Positions 23,512-32,084 of a DNA stretch of 45,659 nucleotides are shown here, in pieces. This DNA is from a virus, in IMG/VR virus record IMGVR_UViG_3300033153_006490, positions 1 through 45,659 of that record; one strand, 5' to 3'. A program made the translations under genes and the position numbers. The notes under the pieces were generated by a model. That model was not told where the DNA came from. It saw nothing but the letters and a program-made list of their open reading frames with translations, and made no database searches. The number at the start of each line of letters is the position of its first letter. Position 1 is the stretch's first letter.

Positions 23512-26261
23512 TGAGCCAAGTTACCTATTACTTTAACTCCTACAATAGCGGTGAGGGATGGCAAGCCTACGGCTCATACATGGTTAATGGTAGTCTTGCT
23601 GATGCTGCTTTAACGTGGAATGCGGGACAGGTTCAGGCACTGACAGGAAATACATGCCCTGGGACCGACCTTGGTTACATATCCAAGGTGGAATTACGCT
23701 CACACGTTTACAGCAACAATGGTTCGCCTGAGCAAGACATCATTTTGCGTCCAGTATTTAGCGGAGCTACGGACGGCAATGATTATCCGTCCGGCTTCGT
23801 TCTTGACGATCCCGGTGATTGGACCAGCTACATTGATATTACCGCCGATGCAAACGCTCCGGCTGTCTGGGCCTGGACTGACGTAGAAGATCTCGAATGC
23901 GATGTTCAGAATGGTGCTGCTATTGCAAACGTAAATTGTAGCAAGGTCGAGATCCGCATCACCTATGGGGTTGCTCCGCCTGTATGGTCGCCTGCGGATA
24001 TCGATGGTCTAAAGCTCTGGCTCCGGGCAGATGTCGATACCTTTACCGATGTCGATGGCACGACACCCGCAAAGGACCAGGACGACATTGTTCGCTGCTG
24101 GAAAGATTCATCGGGCAATGATAACCATTTCACCAATTCTGTATCTGGCATCAAGCTCAAGCTCGACGAGTACAATGGCGATGTGCCTGCACTGCTGTCG
24201 CCGAAGTCCCTGCCTGGCGGCGTGCTATACGGCCAGGCCCCGGTCCTCGGTGGCGTGGCCCGTACGTTCTGCTTCCTGCTGAAATTCCCCACGGCCAGCA
24301 CTTCCGAGGCCATTGCCGATATGGGCTGGCAGGATGGCCCGGCCTCCGGCCAGGATTATTACTTTACGACTTGGCGGCACATTTATTTCGAGGATGGACG
24401 CCGAGAATTTAATGGTACGTCTCCACTCAACACTTACCATCACCAGATTTACAAGCAGCCTACGAATAACGCCAATGGGATTGTGATGTGGGAAGATGGG
24501 GTAGTGTGTACCGTGTACGCCACGATAGCAAGGGTTATCAATACCGGGGCAACTTCTCAATCTGCAACCCTGTTCGCCCGCAACCAGTCATCTGGATCTG
24601 CGCTTTCCAGTGCTGTCTCACTGGTCGAAGTGCTCGCCTACGAGGGGGCGCTTTCCGATGACGACCGCATTGACATACAGGACTATTTCGACAATCGCTC
24701 GAAGGCACTCAGTGAAGATGCGATCCTGGCGAATGATATTGTTGGAAATGAACCTGTGTTGTCATCGCCTAGTATCGCTACACACCAACTGAGCGATGAT
24801 TTGTTGGCGACAGATCTGATCAGCAACGAATCAGAACTCGGACAACCTCATCTCGAATTACCAATCACTACGTTCGAGTTGCACGCGAATGATATTGTCG
24901 GAAATGAACCTGTGTTGTCAGCGCCCAATCTTGGCACACACCAACTGAGCGATCACCTGTTGGCGACAGATCTGATTAGTAACGAATCAGAACTCGGTCA
25001 GCCTCACCTTGAATTACCGATCACCACGTTCGAGTTGCACGCGAATGATATTGTTGGAAATGAACCTGTGTTGTCAGCGCCCAATCTTGGCACACACCAA
25101 CTGAGCGATGACTTGTTGGCGACAGATCTGATCAGCAACGTACCAGAACTCGGTCAGCCTCACCTTGAATTACCGATCACCACGTTCGAGTTGAGCGCGA
25201 ACGGCTTGCTATCAATGGATCCGGTGCTACGTGAGGCGGCACTGGATTATTTCCAGGTTTTCGAGGAGCTTATTGCAGACAACCTCGTCAGCCTGGAGCC
25301 ACAATTGTCTAACCCGGCCCTGAGCAGTGCTGCGGATGTTGTCTCACTTCTCGCCAACGACCTGATTGCTGACGGCGTCATCCTGGGCACTCCCGGCCTG
25401 GGTACGTACCAGGCTTACGACGCCCTGGGTGCAAATGATCTGGCGGCAATGACGGTTGTGCTGGTTGCCCCTGCCCTTGGGCTGATTACGCCCGTGATCA
25501 CCCTCGATGCCAATGACCTGATTGCGGATGGCGTCACCCTGGATACACCCGCCTTGGGTACATACCAAGTCTTTGACGCCCTGGGCGCAAATGACCTGGC
25601 AACAACGACAGCCGTTCTAAGCTCTCCGGCCCAGGGTGATGTCCTGGTTTATGACGACCTCGATGCCGGTGATTTGATAACTGATGTAGCGCTGGACACG
25701 CCCAGTCTCGGCGAATGGATACCGGACGATGGCCTCGCAGCGGATGACCTGGCAACAATGACAGCCGTGCTTGGCACTCCGGCCCTGGGCGATGTTCTGG
25801 TTTATGACGACCTCAATGCTGGTGATTTGATAACTGATGTAGCGGCCCTGGACACGCCCGCCTTGACGGAGTGGATACCGGACGATGATCTTGCAGCGGA
25901 TGACCTGATCACCCCCCTGGCGGTATTAGGATCGCCGCTTCTCGATACCTACCAACTCTTCGACGACCTGGATGCACTAAGTCTCACTACACTGACTCCC
26001 GAACTCGGTCATCCTGTCGTTGAAAGTCATGTTATCCATGATCACCTGCTGGCTTCTGATTTGATTATTGGAAATGCTACACTCGGATTGCCTATACTGG
26101 ATGATGGAACATGCCAACCCTTCGGCGGCATGGGACCTTACGATGATTTGATGGATTCGTGTATTGCTGTTGCTTCTGAGCAGCTTGACCAATGCTTGAC
26201 ACCACACCATGCTCCACCCGATAATAAACTGGTGGCGTATGACGACAACCCACTTACATAG
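23511..26261 (+). CDS. Tail-fibre-like protein: LamG domain plus repeat stalk (916 aa)
   Basis: The first 155 residues form a beta-rich head. The LamG-like domain (DIDGLKLWLRAD at about 162) runs to about 395. From residue 407 the protein is a stalk of repeats of about 50 residues carrying ADDL/ANDL and LGTPALG motifs: three nearly identical 52-aa units (407-562), then degenerate units, then two 51-aa units (about 709-811). The end is Cys- and Met-containing with PPDNKL. Such repeats are typical of extended fibres, and recombination among them changes length. Likely receptor-binding or host-range protein. Confidence 0.7.
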   Translation: MSQVTYYFNSYNSGEGWQAYGSYMVNGSLADAALTWNAGQVQALTGNTCPGTDLGYISKVELRSHVYSNNGSPEQDIILRPVFSGATDGNDYPSGFVLDDPGDWTSYIDITADANAPAVWAWTDVEDLECDVQNGAAIANVNCSKVEIRITYGVAPPVWSPADIDGLKLWLRADVDTFTDVDGTTPAKDQDDIVRCWKDSSGNDNHFTNSVSGIKLKLDEYNGDVPALLSPKSLPGGVLYGQAPVLGGVARTFCFLLKFPTASTSEAIADMGWQDGPASGQDYYFTTWRHIYFEDGRREFNGTSPLNTYHHQIYKQPTNNANGIVMWEDGVVCTVYATIARVINTGATSQSATLFARNQSSGSALSSAVSLVEVLAYEGALSDDDRIDIQDYFDNRSKALSEDAILANDIVGNEPVLSSPSIATHQLSDDLLATDLISNESELGQPHLELPITTFELHANDIVGNEPVLSAPNLGTHQLSDHLLATDLISNESELGQPHLELPITTFELHANDIVGNEPVLSAPNLGTHQLSDDLLATDLISNVPELGQPHLELPITTFELSANGLLSMDPVLREAALDYFQVFEELIADNLVSLEPQLSNPALSSAADVVSLLANDLIADGVILGTPGLGTYQAYDALGANDLAAMTVVLVAPALGLITPVITLDANDLIADGVTLDTPALGTYQVFDALGANDLATTTAVLSSPAQGDVLVYDDLDAGDLITDVALDTPSLGEWIPDDGLAADDLATMTAVLGTPALGDVLVYDDLNAGDLITDVAALDTPALTEWIPDDDLAADDLITPLAVLGSPLLDTYQLFDDLDALSLTTLTPELGHPVVESHVIHDHLLASDLIIGNATLGLPILDDGTCQPFGGMGPYDDLMDSCIAVASEQLDQCLTPHHAPPDNKLVAYDDNPLT
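24731..25198 (+). repeat. Three tandem 156-bp units in the fibre gene
   Basis: Units begin at 24731, 24887 and 25043 with GAATGATATTGTYGGAAATG. They are nearly identical, and the second and third differ at only a few bases. Each encodes 52 aa, so unit gain or loss keeps the frame. Recent duplication is likely; collapse or expansion in assembly is possible. Confidence 0.85.
25638..25943 (+). repeat. Two tandem units of about 153 bp in the fibre gene
   Basis: The second unit starts at 25791. Both contain GGTGATTTGATAACTGATGT and GTGGATACCGGACGATG-like stretches with more divergence than the 156-bp array, so this is an older duplication of the same stalk module. Confidence 0.65.
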
Positions 26262-26270
26262 GAGATACAA

Positions 26271-26639
26271 ATGGCTTATTTTCTGAATGATGTAGTTCTC
26301 GACGATGGACTTAGCGAACTGGCGGCTGTTAGCCAGCTTGATATTTGCTCTGCCTTGCCTGGCACGTTCGCTGAGGCTCGCACGACGTTCAGCCTTGCAG
26401 ATAAGGCGACTCCGTCTGTTGGTAGTCCGGTAGCGTATTCGTCTCCGCATGGTCGCCAGGTTGTTGTTTCGGCGATCACTGATGGCGATGTGAATACCAC
26501 TGGAAGCGCAACACATTGGGCGCTCACTGACGGGAGCAGATTGCTGGCCGCACAGACGCTGGATAGCCCTGTCGCTGTAACCCAAGGCCACAAATTCACT
26601 CTCGATCAGTTCTTCGTGGCCCTACCCAAAGCATATTAG
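26271..26639 (+). CDS. Small beta-rich virion protein (122 aa)
   Basis: The ATG has a TAGGAGATACAA site. The product has an N-terminal YFLNDVVLDDGL turn, a GRQVVVSAITDGDV strand region, and ends VTQGHKFTLDQFFVALP. This beta-sandwich-like pattern with small residues resembles phage head-decoration or fibre-tip proteins. No firm family. It sits between the fibre and the lysis-type genes. Confidence 0.55.
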   Translation: MAYFLNDVVLDDGLSELAAVSQLDICSALPGTFAEARTTFSLADKATPSVGSPVAYSSPHGRQVVVSAITDGDVNTTGSATHWALTDGSRLLAAQTLDSPVAVTQGHKFTLDQFFVALPKAY

Positions 26640-26647
26640 GAGTAAAC

Positions 26648-27670
26648 ATGCAGCAAACACGTTTAGTGCAACTCCAGCTTAGTAGCAGGGTGTCTGACTT
26701 CGTTGGTCGTCTCGGCTTGTCGCAGATGACCAACGCTCACACCATCGTATTTCAGGCGGAAGGCGTCAAGACTGTGCGTGACAAGCGTGGTAGCCATTAC
26801 GCTGATGGCCGTACACCGTTCCAATGGGCGCTAGACAACGGCATACGGCCGCTTGGGTACTTCATCTTCACAAAACCGCATGATGAGCAGTGGTATCAAC
26901 CAACCACGGATCCTCTGAGTGATATGTACTGGCTTCGTAAATCGTTCCTCCTCGAACTTCGCCGACATCCTGCCTGGACTCGGCCCAGCCCCTGGCCCGG
27001 AAAGCCATTTACCAACATGGCAGATCCTGGATTTCAGGATTTCCTGGTTGAACTGCTGCTGGGCAGTGGGTGTACTGATTGGTATTTCGATGAGATGCAC
27101 GTCAATAACCATCACCGTGTACCTGTTGAGCAGGTGGCCGGAATGTTTCGGATCTGCGACCGGCTGCGCGCTGAGGGCCATACGATTATGGCGAATGCTG
27201 GCTGGCACATGGAGGATCCGCACGAGAAGAATTGGCATTATGATGGCATGGATCATTTCGATGGCGTGCAAACAGAATTTGCCGTCGATGGCGTCCATGA
27301 CGGCCTGCCGGATCCCCATACCGGGCATTGGTGGACGCTGGATCCGACCTCGATGGAGCGGGTGCAAGCGGACTGGACGGATGCCGGGAAGGAATTTTGG
27401 ATGCTCACTCGCTACATCCACGCCCACGCCCCGCATGACAACTACCATCACTTTGCGATGGGGCATATCGAGTTGAGCAAGAGCTTCTACGCTCCGCACA
27501 ACGAAAACTACCAGGCAACCAACTGGCTTGATGATTTTCGGCCCTGGCTGCTTGAAGACACCGCACCTGCACCGGAGCCTGTCGTCGTCCTCGCCGACCA
27601 GGATTTACCGATCCGGGTATTGGTTGATGGCAAGATTCAATCCCTCCCTGGTACGCTGACCGGAGTTTAA
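26648..27670 (+). CDS. Glycoside-hydrolase-like TIM-barrel protein (340 aa)
   Basis: Good TAGGAGTAAAC site. The sequence alternates hydrophobic strands and helices as in a TIM barrel: a GYFIF strand near 70, TDWYFDEMHVNN with an Asp-Glu pair at 148-149 in the position of catalytic acids of GH-like families, GHTIMANAGWH near 176, and DGVQTEF near 210. The last 40 residues are a Pro-rich linker and a short tail. It may cut host surface polysaccharide or peptidoglycan. The fold call is by pattern; catalytic residues are candidates only. Confidence 0.55.
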   Translation: MQQTRLVQLQLSSRVSDFVGRLGLSQMTNAHTIVFQAEGVKTVRDKRGSHYADGRTPFQWALDNGIRPLGYFIFTKPHDEQWYQPTTDPLSDMYWLRKSFLLELRRHPAWTRPSPWPGKPFTNMADPGFQDFLVELLLGSGCTDWYFDEMHVNNHHRVPVEQVAGMFRICDRLRAEGHTIMANAGWHMEDPHEKNWHYDGMDHFDGVQTEFAVDGVHDGLPDPHTGHWWTLDPTSMERVQADWTDAGKEFWMLTRYIHAHAPHDNYHHFAMGHIELSKSFYAPHNENYQATNWLDDFRPWLLEDTAPAPEPVVVLADQDLPIRVLVDGKIQSLPGTLTGV

Positions 27671-27671
27671 G

Positions 27672-27887
27672 ATGGATGGAATGCTTAGAATGCTGGAAGA
27701 CATCATAGGTCTTCTGGAGGACCCCGGTGCGGATCCGATTGTAAAAATAATCGTGGCGGTAGGTGGCATAGCCCTGGCTATCATCGTCGCCGTTGGGCTG
27801 CTTCTTCGTCGCGAGGACATAAAGGGCCTGACGAACATCTTGAAGAAAAGACCCAGCAAAAAGGAGAAGAACCAAAATGGCGATTAA
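27672..27887 (+). CDS. Holin-like single-span membrane protein (71 aa)
   Basis: One strong membrane segment at about residues 24-45 (IVKIIVAVGGIALAIIVAVGLLL) is preceded by an acidic amphipathic helix and followed by a Lys-rich cytoplasmic tail. It starts one base after the previous stop and overlaps the GH endolysin by 11 bases. Size, topology and placement fit a holin or a membrane anchor for the lysin. Confidence 0.55.
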   Translation: MDGMLRMLEDIIGLLEDPGADPIVKIIVAVGGIALAIIVAVGLLLRREDIKGLTNILKKRPSKKEKNQNGD

Positions 27888-29076
27888 GACCTTGTGGGGC
27901 CTGCACCTAATGGCCTCGGCCTACAACTACCGATCACTCATCAGGGATATAAAGCCTTCCGTGGTGACAATGCTTCACCCGAAAGTTGAGGACATCCATC
28001 TTGTTCGTGAGGAAAGCCCGGACACCCTTATCGTGGGCCGACTTTATCTGGATGACAGCGTGTACGCAGCGGGCATACGAGATCGGCCCGAAGCGTTCGC
28101 CGAAGAGATGCACATGAGGGTGATGGCTACGCCCTGGTGGAACGGCGTCGATGTCGTGCAAACCAACAACGAAGTCAGCCAGTCGTGGCAATGGGTGGAC
28201 GGACATGCACCATCTGGATTAGAACGCCTGGCTGTGTACTCATCCAAATGGATGACATTGGCTCAATCACTTTACCGGTGCGGCATTGGGGCATTCTCGG
28301 AAGGCAACCCGGACATTGAGAAGGGCTGGCCTCTCCTGCATCACATGCTCCGCCAGGGTATCGAGGGCGGACACGTACTCCTCGTCCATGAATACGGCTG
28401 GCCGGACTTCTGGAGTCCGCCTGGGAAATGGAACCTTGGCCGATTTGCTGAACGCGTACACCATACGCTCCCCGAAGATGTGCAGGGCATTGGCGTAATC
28501 ATCTCTGAGATCGGGCAGGACCGTCTAATTGTAGGGCATAAGGGCGGCTGGCGATCCTCCGGGAAGAGTGCAAGCGATACAGCTAGAGCATTGCATGACT
28601 TTCATAACGACCTGAACGCCTGGCGACATCGAGGCGTCAACCTCTTGGGTACATCGCTGTTCTGTGCTGGTGAAGTTGGATGGGGCGACTACGATTACAC
28701 CCACGGCGGAGACGCTTCGCCCCTGGGCATCTATCGCAACATGCTGCCCGATCATATTGAACCCCTGCATCCCCACCTCTCTCATCCCCATGATCCGCCT
28801 CCGTCAGTACCCGTTGATCCTGAAATCAGTGATTACATGCTGGACAAGATGAAAGAAACCGCCAACGCCAAGCAGTGTATCGAACTGAATGCCGAGGCCG
28901 CCTTGCAAAAGGCCATTTTCGAGGATGGGTACGTTCCGGTCGGGAACGAGGACGGGGCAACGTTCGGCAAGCGAACGTTTGTGGTACAGAAAGGCGAACA
29001 TTTAGGCACAGGAAAAGCCATTCTCTATGTCGTCAACATCGACGACTATTCTCAGGTTCATCGCTTTGACTATTAG
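27877..29076 (+). CDS. Glycoside hydrolase endolysin-like protein (399 aa)
   Basis: The ATG follows AAGGAGAAGAACC. A TIM barrel of clan GH-A type is suggested by strand motifs in order: WGLH, SVVTML, LIVGRLY, VVQTNNEVSQSW with a candidate acid/base Glu 99 after Asn 98, GIGAFSEGNP, VLLVHEYGWP, GVIISEIGQD with candidate nucleophile Glu 211, and NLLGTSLFCAG. The Asn-Glu plus later Glu pair is the hallmark of the clan. A linker rich in His and Pro near 300 leads to a 90-residue helical C-terminal domain. Next to a holin-like gene, it is the best endolysin candidate. Confidence 0.65.
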   Translation: MAIKTLWGLHLMASAYNYRSLIRDIKPSVVTMLHPKVEDIHLVREESPDTLIVGRLYLDDSVYAAGIRDRPEAFAEEMHMRVMATPWWNGVDVVQTNNEVSQSWQWVDGHAPSGLERLAVYSSKWMTLAQSLYRCGIGAFSEGNPDIEKGWPLLHHMLRQGIEGGHVLLVHEYGWPDFWSPPGKWNLGRFAERVHHTLPEDVQGIGVIISEIGQDRLIVGHKGGWRSSGKSASDTARALHDFHNDLNAWRHRGVNLLGTSLFCAGEVGWGDYDYTHGGDASPLGIYRNMLPDHIEPLHPHLSHPHDPPPSVPVDPEISDYMLDKMKETANAKQCIELNAEAALQKAIFEDGYVPVGNEDGATFGKRTFVVQKGEHLGTGKAILYVVNIDDYSQVHRFDY

Positions 29077-29086
29077 GAGTCACAAA

Positions 29087-29695
29087 ATGCCAGACGTACA
29101 AGTTTTTGACGCCCACGGCCAACCGCAAGACATGGCGTGGCTGCATTCCCGCTACGGAAATATCACCATCGACGAGGCCCCGGAAGGTGAGAAGGCTTTC
29201 CGTATTTATCGCCTGCAAGCCCGCGAGGACGGTGACAATTCAATCAAGGTCAACGTTCGTGATTCTGGTGGCGACCCTTCGGAGCACAACGTCGCGTTCC
29301 ATTGGGCCGGTGCGCCCCATCAGGATAAAGGCTGCAAGACACAACCGGAGGATCGCTTCATCCATCAGATGACCAACGGCAACGGCGACACGGCCTTCGC
29401 TATGGGTCATGGATCCTACTACTATCCTCCCCAAACAGGGACACATAGGCTGTGGGTGTGCAGCGGCCTTTCGTCAGATGTTATCAACGGCATGGGTATG
29501 TTGAAAGGCACGAATCATTTCCATGTTGACGTGTGGTGTCATATCTCCACGGGTGATCACCCAGTAACAGATCCAGTGCTGCCGCCCATTCCCAATCACC
29601 CAGTCCCTCTGCCCATTTTGACGCTTCCCGTAGTTAGCGAGGAAGTAGCACGGCAGATCCAAGAAATCCACGACCACTTTAAGCCCTGCCCTTAA
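29087..29695 (+). CDS. Beta-rich secreted or virion protein, possible carbohydrate-binding (202 aa)
   Basis: The start at 29087 has a TTAGGAGTCACAAA site. The first 150 residues have a jelly-roll-like pattern with aromatic and His-rich turns (EHNVAFHWAGAPHQD, AMGHGSYYYPP, GTNHFHVDVWCH). A Pro/Val linker and a short helix ending in KPCP follow. It may be a wall-binding partner of the hydrolase upstream. No family named. Confidence 0.55.
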   Translation: MPDVQVFDAHGQPQDMAWLHSRYGNITIDEAPEGEKAFRIYRLQAREDGDNSIKVNVRDSGGDPSEHNVAFHWAGAPHQDKGCKTQPEDRFIHQMTNGNGDTAFAMGHGSYYYPPQTGTHRLWVCSGLSSDVINGMGMLKGTNHFHVDVWCHISTGDHPVTDPVLPPIPNHPVPLPILTLPVVSEEVARQIQEIHDHFKPCP

Positions 29696-29826
29696 TGCCA
29701 AAAAGCCCAGTCTGGCTCACAGTGATCACGTTGGCTGCGATTACCGCAGTTGGCATGATTGCCGCGGCCTGGCTGGGCTATGGCGTTGCGCGGTTGCTAT
29801 GGATCATAGTCATGTCCCTTCCCTGA
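29695..29826 (+). CDS. Very small membrane protein (43 aa), second holin candidate
   Basis: Starts in a TAATG overlap with the previous stop. After a short N-terminus (MPKSP) nearly the whole chain is hydrophobic, in one long or two short membrane spans (VWLTVITLAAITAVGMIAA and GVARLLWIIVM). It is the last gene of the late block, directly before the convergent hairpins. A lysis role (holin, pinholin or antiholin) is inferred. Confidence 0.55.
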   Translation: MPKSPVWLTVITLAAITAVGMIAAAWLGYGVARLLWIIVMSLP

Positions 29827-29833
29827 AACACCA

Positions 29834-29862
29834 CCGGCTCCTCTAGTAGTTCCCGGAGCCGG
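29834..29862 (+). terminator. First hairpin at the convergent junction
   Basis: Perfect 8-bp stem CCGGCTCC/GGAGCCGG with a 13-base loop, eight bases after the last late gene. There is no clear T-run, so it acts alone only weakly. Confidence 0.45.
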
Positions 29863-29894
29863 ATTGATGTTTACCGCTGACACGGTATGCAATT

Positions 29895-29922
29895 GCGCCC
29901 CCATTGTAGATAATGGGGGCGC
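29895..29922 (+). terminator. Main terminator of the late block
   Basis: Perfect 11-bp stem GCGCCCCCATT/AATGGGGGCGC with a 6-base loop followed by TGTTTGTC. It stands between the convergent late and early blocks and would stop plus-strand transcription. Confidence 0.65.
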
Positions 29923-29957
29923 TGTTTGTCAACTCGACATAATCCATGGCTTCAATA

Positions 29958-30182
29958 TCAATCAGCAGTATTTGCTTCTTCCTCCGGATATTTCTCTCCG
30001 CAGAATGGACAGTAGGAAGCATACAGGGTGAAGCGTGCGAATTTCTTGTCGGTGGATTTAATGGTGGTTTCGATGACGCATTGCTCGATCTTGTCCGGGG
30101 TAAGCGTGAACGGTATGTGCAGTCTTCGGTTCATGTCGGCTGCGTCAAAGGCGGCGTTTGTTAGGGCGATACAGTTACACAT
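29958..30182 (-). CDS. Small CPxCG zinc protein (74 aa)
   Basis: Good TAGGAGACTCCA site. The C-terminus carries CPFCGEKY, half of a zinc ribbon; CNC at residues 2-4 may complete the site. It is the last gene of the early block, nine bases after the HTH gene, and probably co-transcribed with it. Confidence 0.65.
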   Translation of the reverse strand: MCNCIALTNAAFDAADMNRRLHIPFTLTPDKIEQCVIETTIKSTDKKFARFTLYASYCPFCGEKYPEEEANTAD

Positions 30183-30191
30183 TGGAGTCTC

Positions 30192-30623
30192 CTATTCGGC
30201 TTGGTGGTGGTGGTTCCAAAAGTTTAGTAGGACATCTAGGGCTTCGTCGTTTGTGAGTACGCCTTCCCGGAACGCTCGAAACCTTGAAAATATGTCAGGA
30301 TCAAAGCTGGTGGATGTGCGCGGCTTGCGCTTGCGGGTGGGGGCCTTGCTGATAACTTTGTGCGTGGCCGCATTGTAAATGAGGTAGCTCTGGGGGATGG
30401 GTGACAGGCCGAGGTACGTCCTGACCTCGTTCTCCTTCTCCAGACTGACACCCTCTTCTCCACGAGCAATCCTGCTCAGGCTGGCGGTTAGGCCAGGGGG
30501 CATACTAAGGCGGTCAGCCATAGAGCGCAACGATTCAGGCTGGCTTGTCTCGATACCATCGGCGAAGGACCACACGCGGGCCTCCTCCAAGGCTATTCTC
30601 GTTTCTTGGGTAGCGGTTCTCAT
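30192..30623 (-). CDS. Helix-turn-helix regulator (143 aa)
   Basis: The start has a CCAGGAGTCAAC site. Residues about 32-72 (SLRSMADRLSMPPGLTASLSRIARGEEGVSLE...) read as an XRE-like helix-turn-helix with Ala in helix 2 and a Ser/Arg recognition helix. A basic linker RKRKPRTS and a helical C-terminus with WNHHH follow. A TGTACA-containing operator-like element overlaps a weak promoter directly upstream (30646-30665), consistent with autoregulation. It is the best candidate to bind the recurrent TGTRTACA motif. Confidence 0.6.
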   Translation of the reverse strand: MRTATQETRIALEEARVWSFADGIETSQPESLRSMADRLSMPPGLTASLSRIARGEEGVSLEKENEVRTYLGLSPIPQSYLIYNAATHKVISKAPTRKRKPRTSTSFDPDIFSRFRAFREGVLTNDEALDVLLNFWNHHHQAE

Positions 30624-30645
30624 GTTGACTCCTGGTGCTATGCGT

Positions 30646-30665
30646 GGCGGACAGTGCGCTGTACA
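30646..30665 (-). promoter_or_regulatory. Operator-like element upstream of the HTH gene
   Basis: On the minus strand TGTACAGCGCACTGTCCGCC, 18/20 identical to the element at 35427-35446. TGTACA could serve as a -35 with CATAGC 17 bases on as a poor -10. It lies about 22 bases before the HTH start codon. Confidence 0.5.
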
Positions 30666-30676
30666 CCCTCCTGGGG

Positions 30677-31117
30677 TTATGCTCTGACGAAGTAGAACTG
30701 ACCTCTGTTGAATCGGTCGGCGTGCTGGTGAAGAAAGCCGTCCTTGACGAGGGTGACGACATCTCTGCGGATGACGGCTGTCGTTCTAATTGGGTCGCCG
30801 ACCTCTTTTGCGTTCGCCCACCAGCCCTCGATGTCATCTGCTATGAACCTTGTCCCTGGCTCCATGTCTTCGATGTGTTGGCGAATTGTTTCAATGCGCT
30901 GCTCTTTTTTCAGGCGGCGATAGTCGTTATTGGCGTTTACCTGGCTGCCCATTGTGAACATATCTGAAACCTCGTAGTTGTCGAGGGTGTCGTCGTGCTC
31001 TCTGGCCTGCTGGTGTAGCCAGTCTATTTGTGCTTGCGACTTGCCTTCCCTGGTGGCGACGACGCGTGCGGCCATGCTTGCTGCTTGGTTGACGTGGGTT
31101 GGAAGGAGGTTTTTCAT
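30677..31117 (-). CDS. Helical hypothetical protein, possible winged-helix (146 aa)
   Basis: The start at 31117 overlaps the preceding stop (ATGA). The N-terminal half is a charged helix (AQIDWLHQQAREHDDTLDNYEV). The C-terminal half (RFIADDIEGWWANAKEVGDPIRTTAVIRRDVVTLVKDGFL) has the pattern of a small winged helix with a final FYFV strand. DNA binding is plausible, as in phage replication or regulatory proteins. Not assigned. Confidence 0.55.
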   Translation of the reverse strand: MKNLLPTHVNQAASMAARVVATREGKSQAQIDWLHQQAREHDDTLDNYEVSDMFTMGSQVNANNDYRRLKKEQRIETIRQHIEDMEPGTRFIADDIEGWWANAKEVGDPIRTTAVIRRDVVTLVKDGFLHQHADRFNRGQFYFVRA

Positions 31118-31374
31118 CGTTTGTTGTTGGCCTTGCTGTCTGCTTGTATTAGCGTCCATTCGTCTGACAGGAAGAACGGGGGCGGCGTGATGATGGCCTC
31201 TGTGACACTTACGTCTTTGCGGAAATCTTCTATTTTGACAAAGTGGCCTCCATCTGCCTCGTTGTAACCGAATCCCCACAGAGGATAGTCCTCGTTGAGG
31301 TGGAAGAAGGCGAGTGTTGGACGTTCCCCTGGCGAGGTGATCCAATAATAGGTGTTTTCTTTAAGCTGGTTCAT
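31114..31374 (-). CDS. Hypothetical protein (86 aa)
   Basis: The internal ATG at 31374 has an ACAGGAGCCGAAA site and is preferred over longer starts lying inside the neighbour. The product has an aromatic beta-rich core (NTYYWITSPGERPTLAFFHLNEDYPLWGFGY) and no catalytic motif. Its start lies 14 bases inside the upstream gene and its stop overlaps the next start, so it belongs to a tight operon. Confidence 0.6.
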   Translation of the reverse strand: MNQLKENTYYWITSPGERPTLAFFHLNEDYPLWGFGYNEADGGHFVKIEDFRKDVSVTEAIITPPPFFLSDEWTLIQADSKANNKR

Positions 31375-31876
31375 TTTCGGCTCCTGTATCTTGTAGCGTG
31401 AGTTTGAGTTCTTCTGGGTGGTGGAGGCTAGTTTGTGGCACAAACCACGCTCCTGGTCGATCATTATTAGCCTGAGTCCACCATTCGTTGTGTATCGCAT
31501 CTTTCATCTGGATCCAGCCCGCGATCCCGTACGCACCATTGAAGCCGGTGACGAGGACATAGTAGGATAGTTCTTTGTCGCTCTGGCGTAGGATGAGTCT
31601 GCCCTCCGGCCTGCTCGTCCAGCGCACTTCAATGTTGCCGCCAATATCTGTGTCGCCACGCTTCCCGGCTCCGGCCCAATAGACGCCGAGGAATTTTGCT
31701 ACGGCCTGCTCTGCAAGCGCTCCCTCGACGTGATCCGTCCAGGAAGGGGCCGAGTTTCGCCCATGCGCTTCCTTGGCGTTCCTACTGATGGCCTGGAGCG
31801 CACGCATTACGCCCGCTACGGATCCAAGCATAATCTCGAACGAGGATAGCGTGATTGTAGCTGGCTCTTTTGTCAT
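31361..31876 (-). CDS. PD-(D/E)XK-like phage protein (171 aa)
   Basis: The start at 31876 follows AGGAAACCCT. Core: Glu 52 in a helix (TDHVEGALAEQAVAKFLG), then GDTDIGG (Asp 77) and NIEVRWTSR (Glu 83 with Arg in place of the usual Lys), then RLILRQSDK and a YYVLVTG strand and GIAGWI. This layout is common among phage endonuclease-fold proteins of unknown substrate. The Arg substitution may mean altered or lost catalysis. Confidence 0.6.
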   Translation of the reverse strand: MTKEPATITLSSFEIMLGSVAGVMRALQAISRNAKEAHGRNSAPSWTDHVEGALAEQAVAKFLGVYWAGAGKRGDTDIGGNIEVRWTSRPEGRLILRQSDKELSYYVLVTGFNGAYGIAGWIQMKDAIHNEWWTQANNDRPGAWFVPQTSLHHPEELKLTLQDTGAENEPA

Positions 31877-32079
31877 AGGGTTTCCTTGGCGTTGAGCGAC
31901 TGCGGGTTGTGAGAAGAGGTGTAACACCACGGGTGATAGCATTCCTCTTCCTGAATTGTCGGCCATACCTTGCGAAGGTAAGGCTCTGTTGTGATTTCCG
32001 ACCCGCACTGAGCGCACACAGGACGCCACTTTCTTTGTATGAGTCTTACCTGGTTAAGGGAAAATGGCTTGTCTGACAT
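31873..32079 (-). CDS. Small zinc protein (68 aa)
   Basis: CAQCG at about residue 22 and C-x3-C (CYHPWC) near 47 give a likely four-Cys zinc site. Its stop overlaps the next start. The only ribosome-site-like sequence (ACAGGAG) is about 22 bases upstream of the ATG, too far for normal use, and the leader is overlapped by the plus-strand small RNA (32100-32177). Confidence 0.6.
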   Translation of the reverse strand: MSDKPFSLNQVRLIQRKWRPVCAQCGSEITTEPYLRKVWPTIQEEECYHPWCYTSSHNPQSLNAKETL

Positions 32080-32084
32080 GGGTG

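Noticed and set aside
29834-29862. tRNA or riboswitch at the convergent junction
   Set aside because: A single simple stem-loop with no further arms; a terminator hairpin is sufficient.
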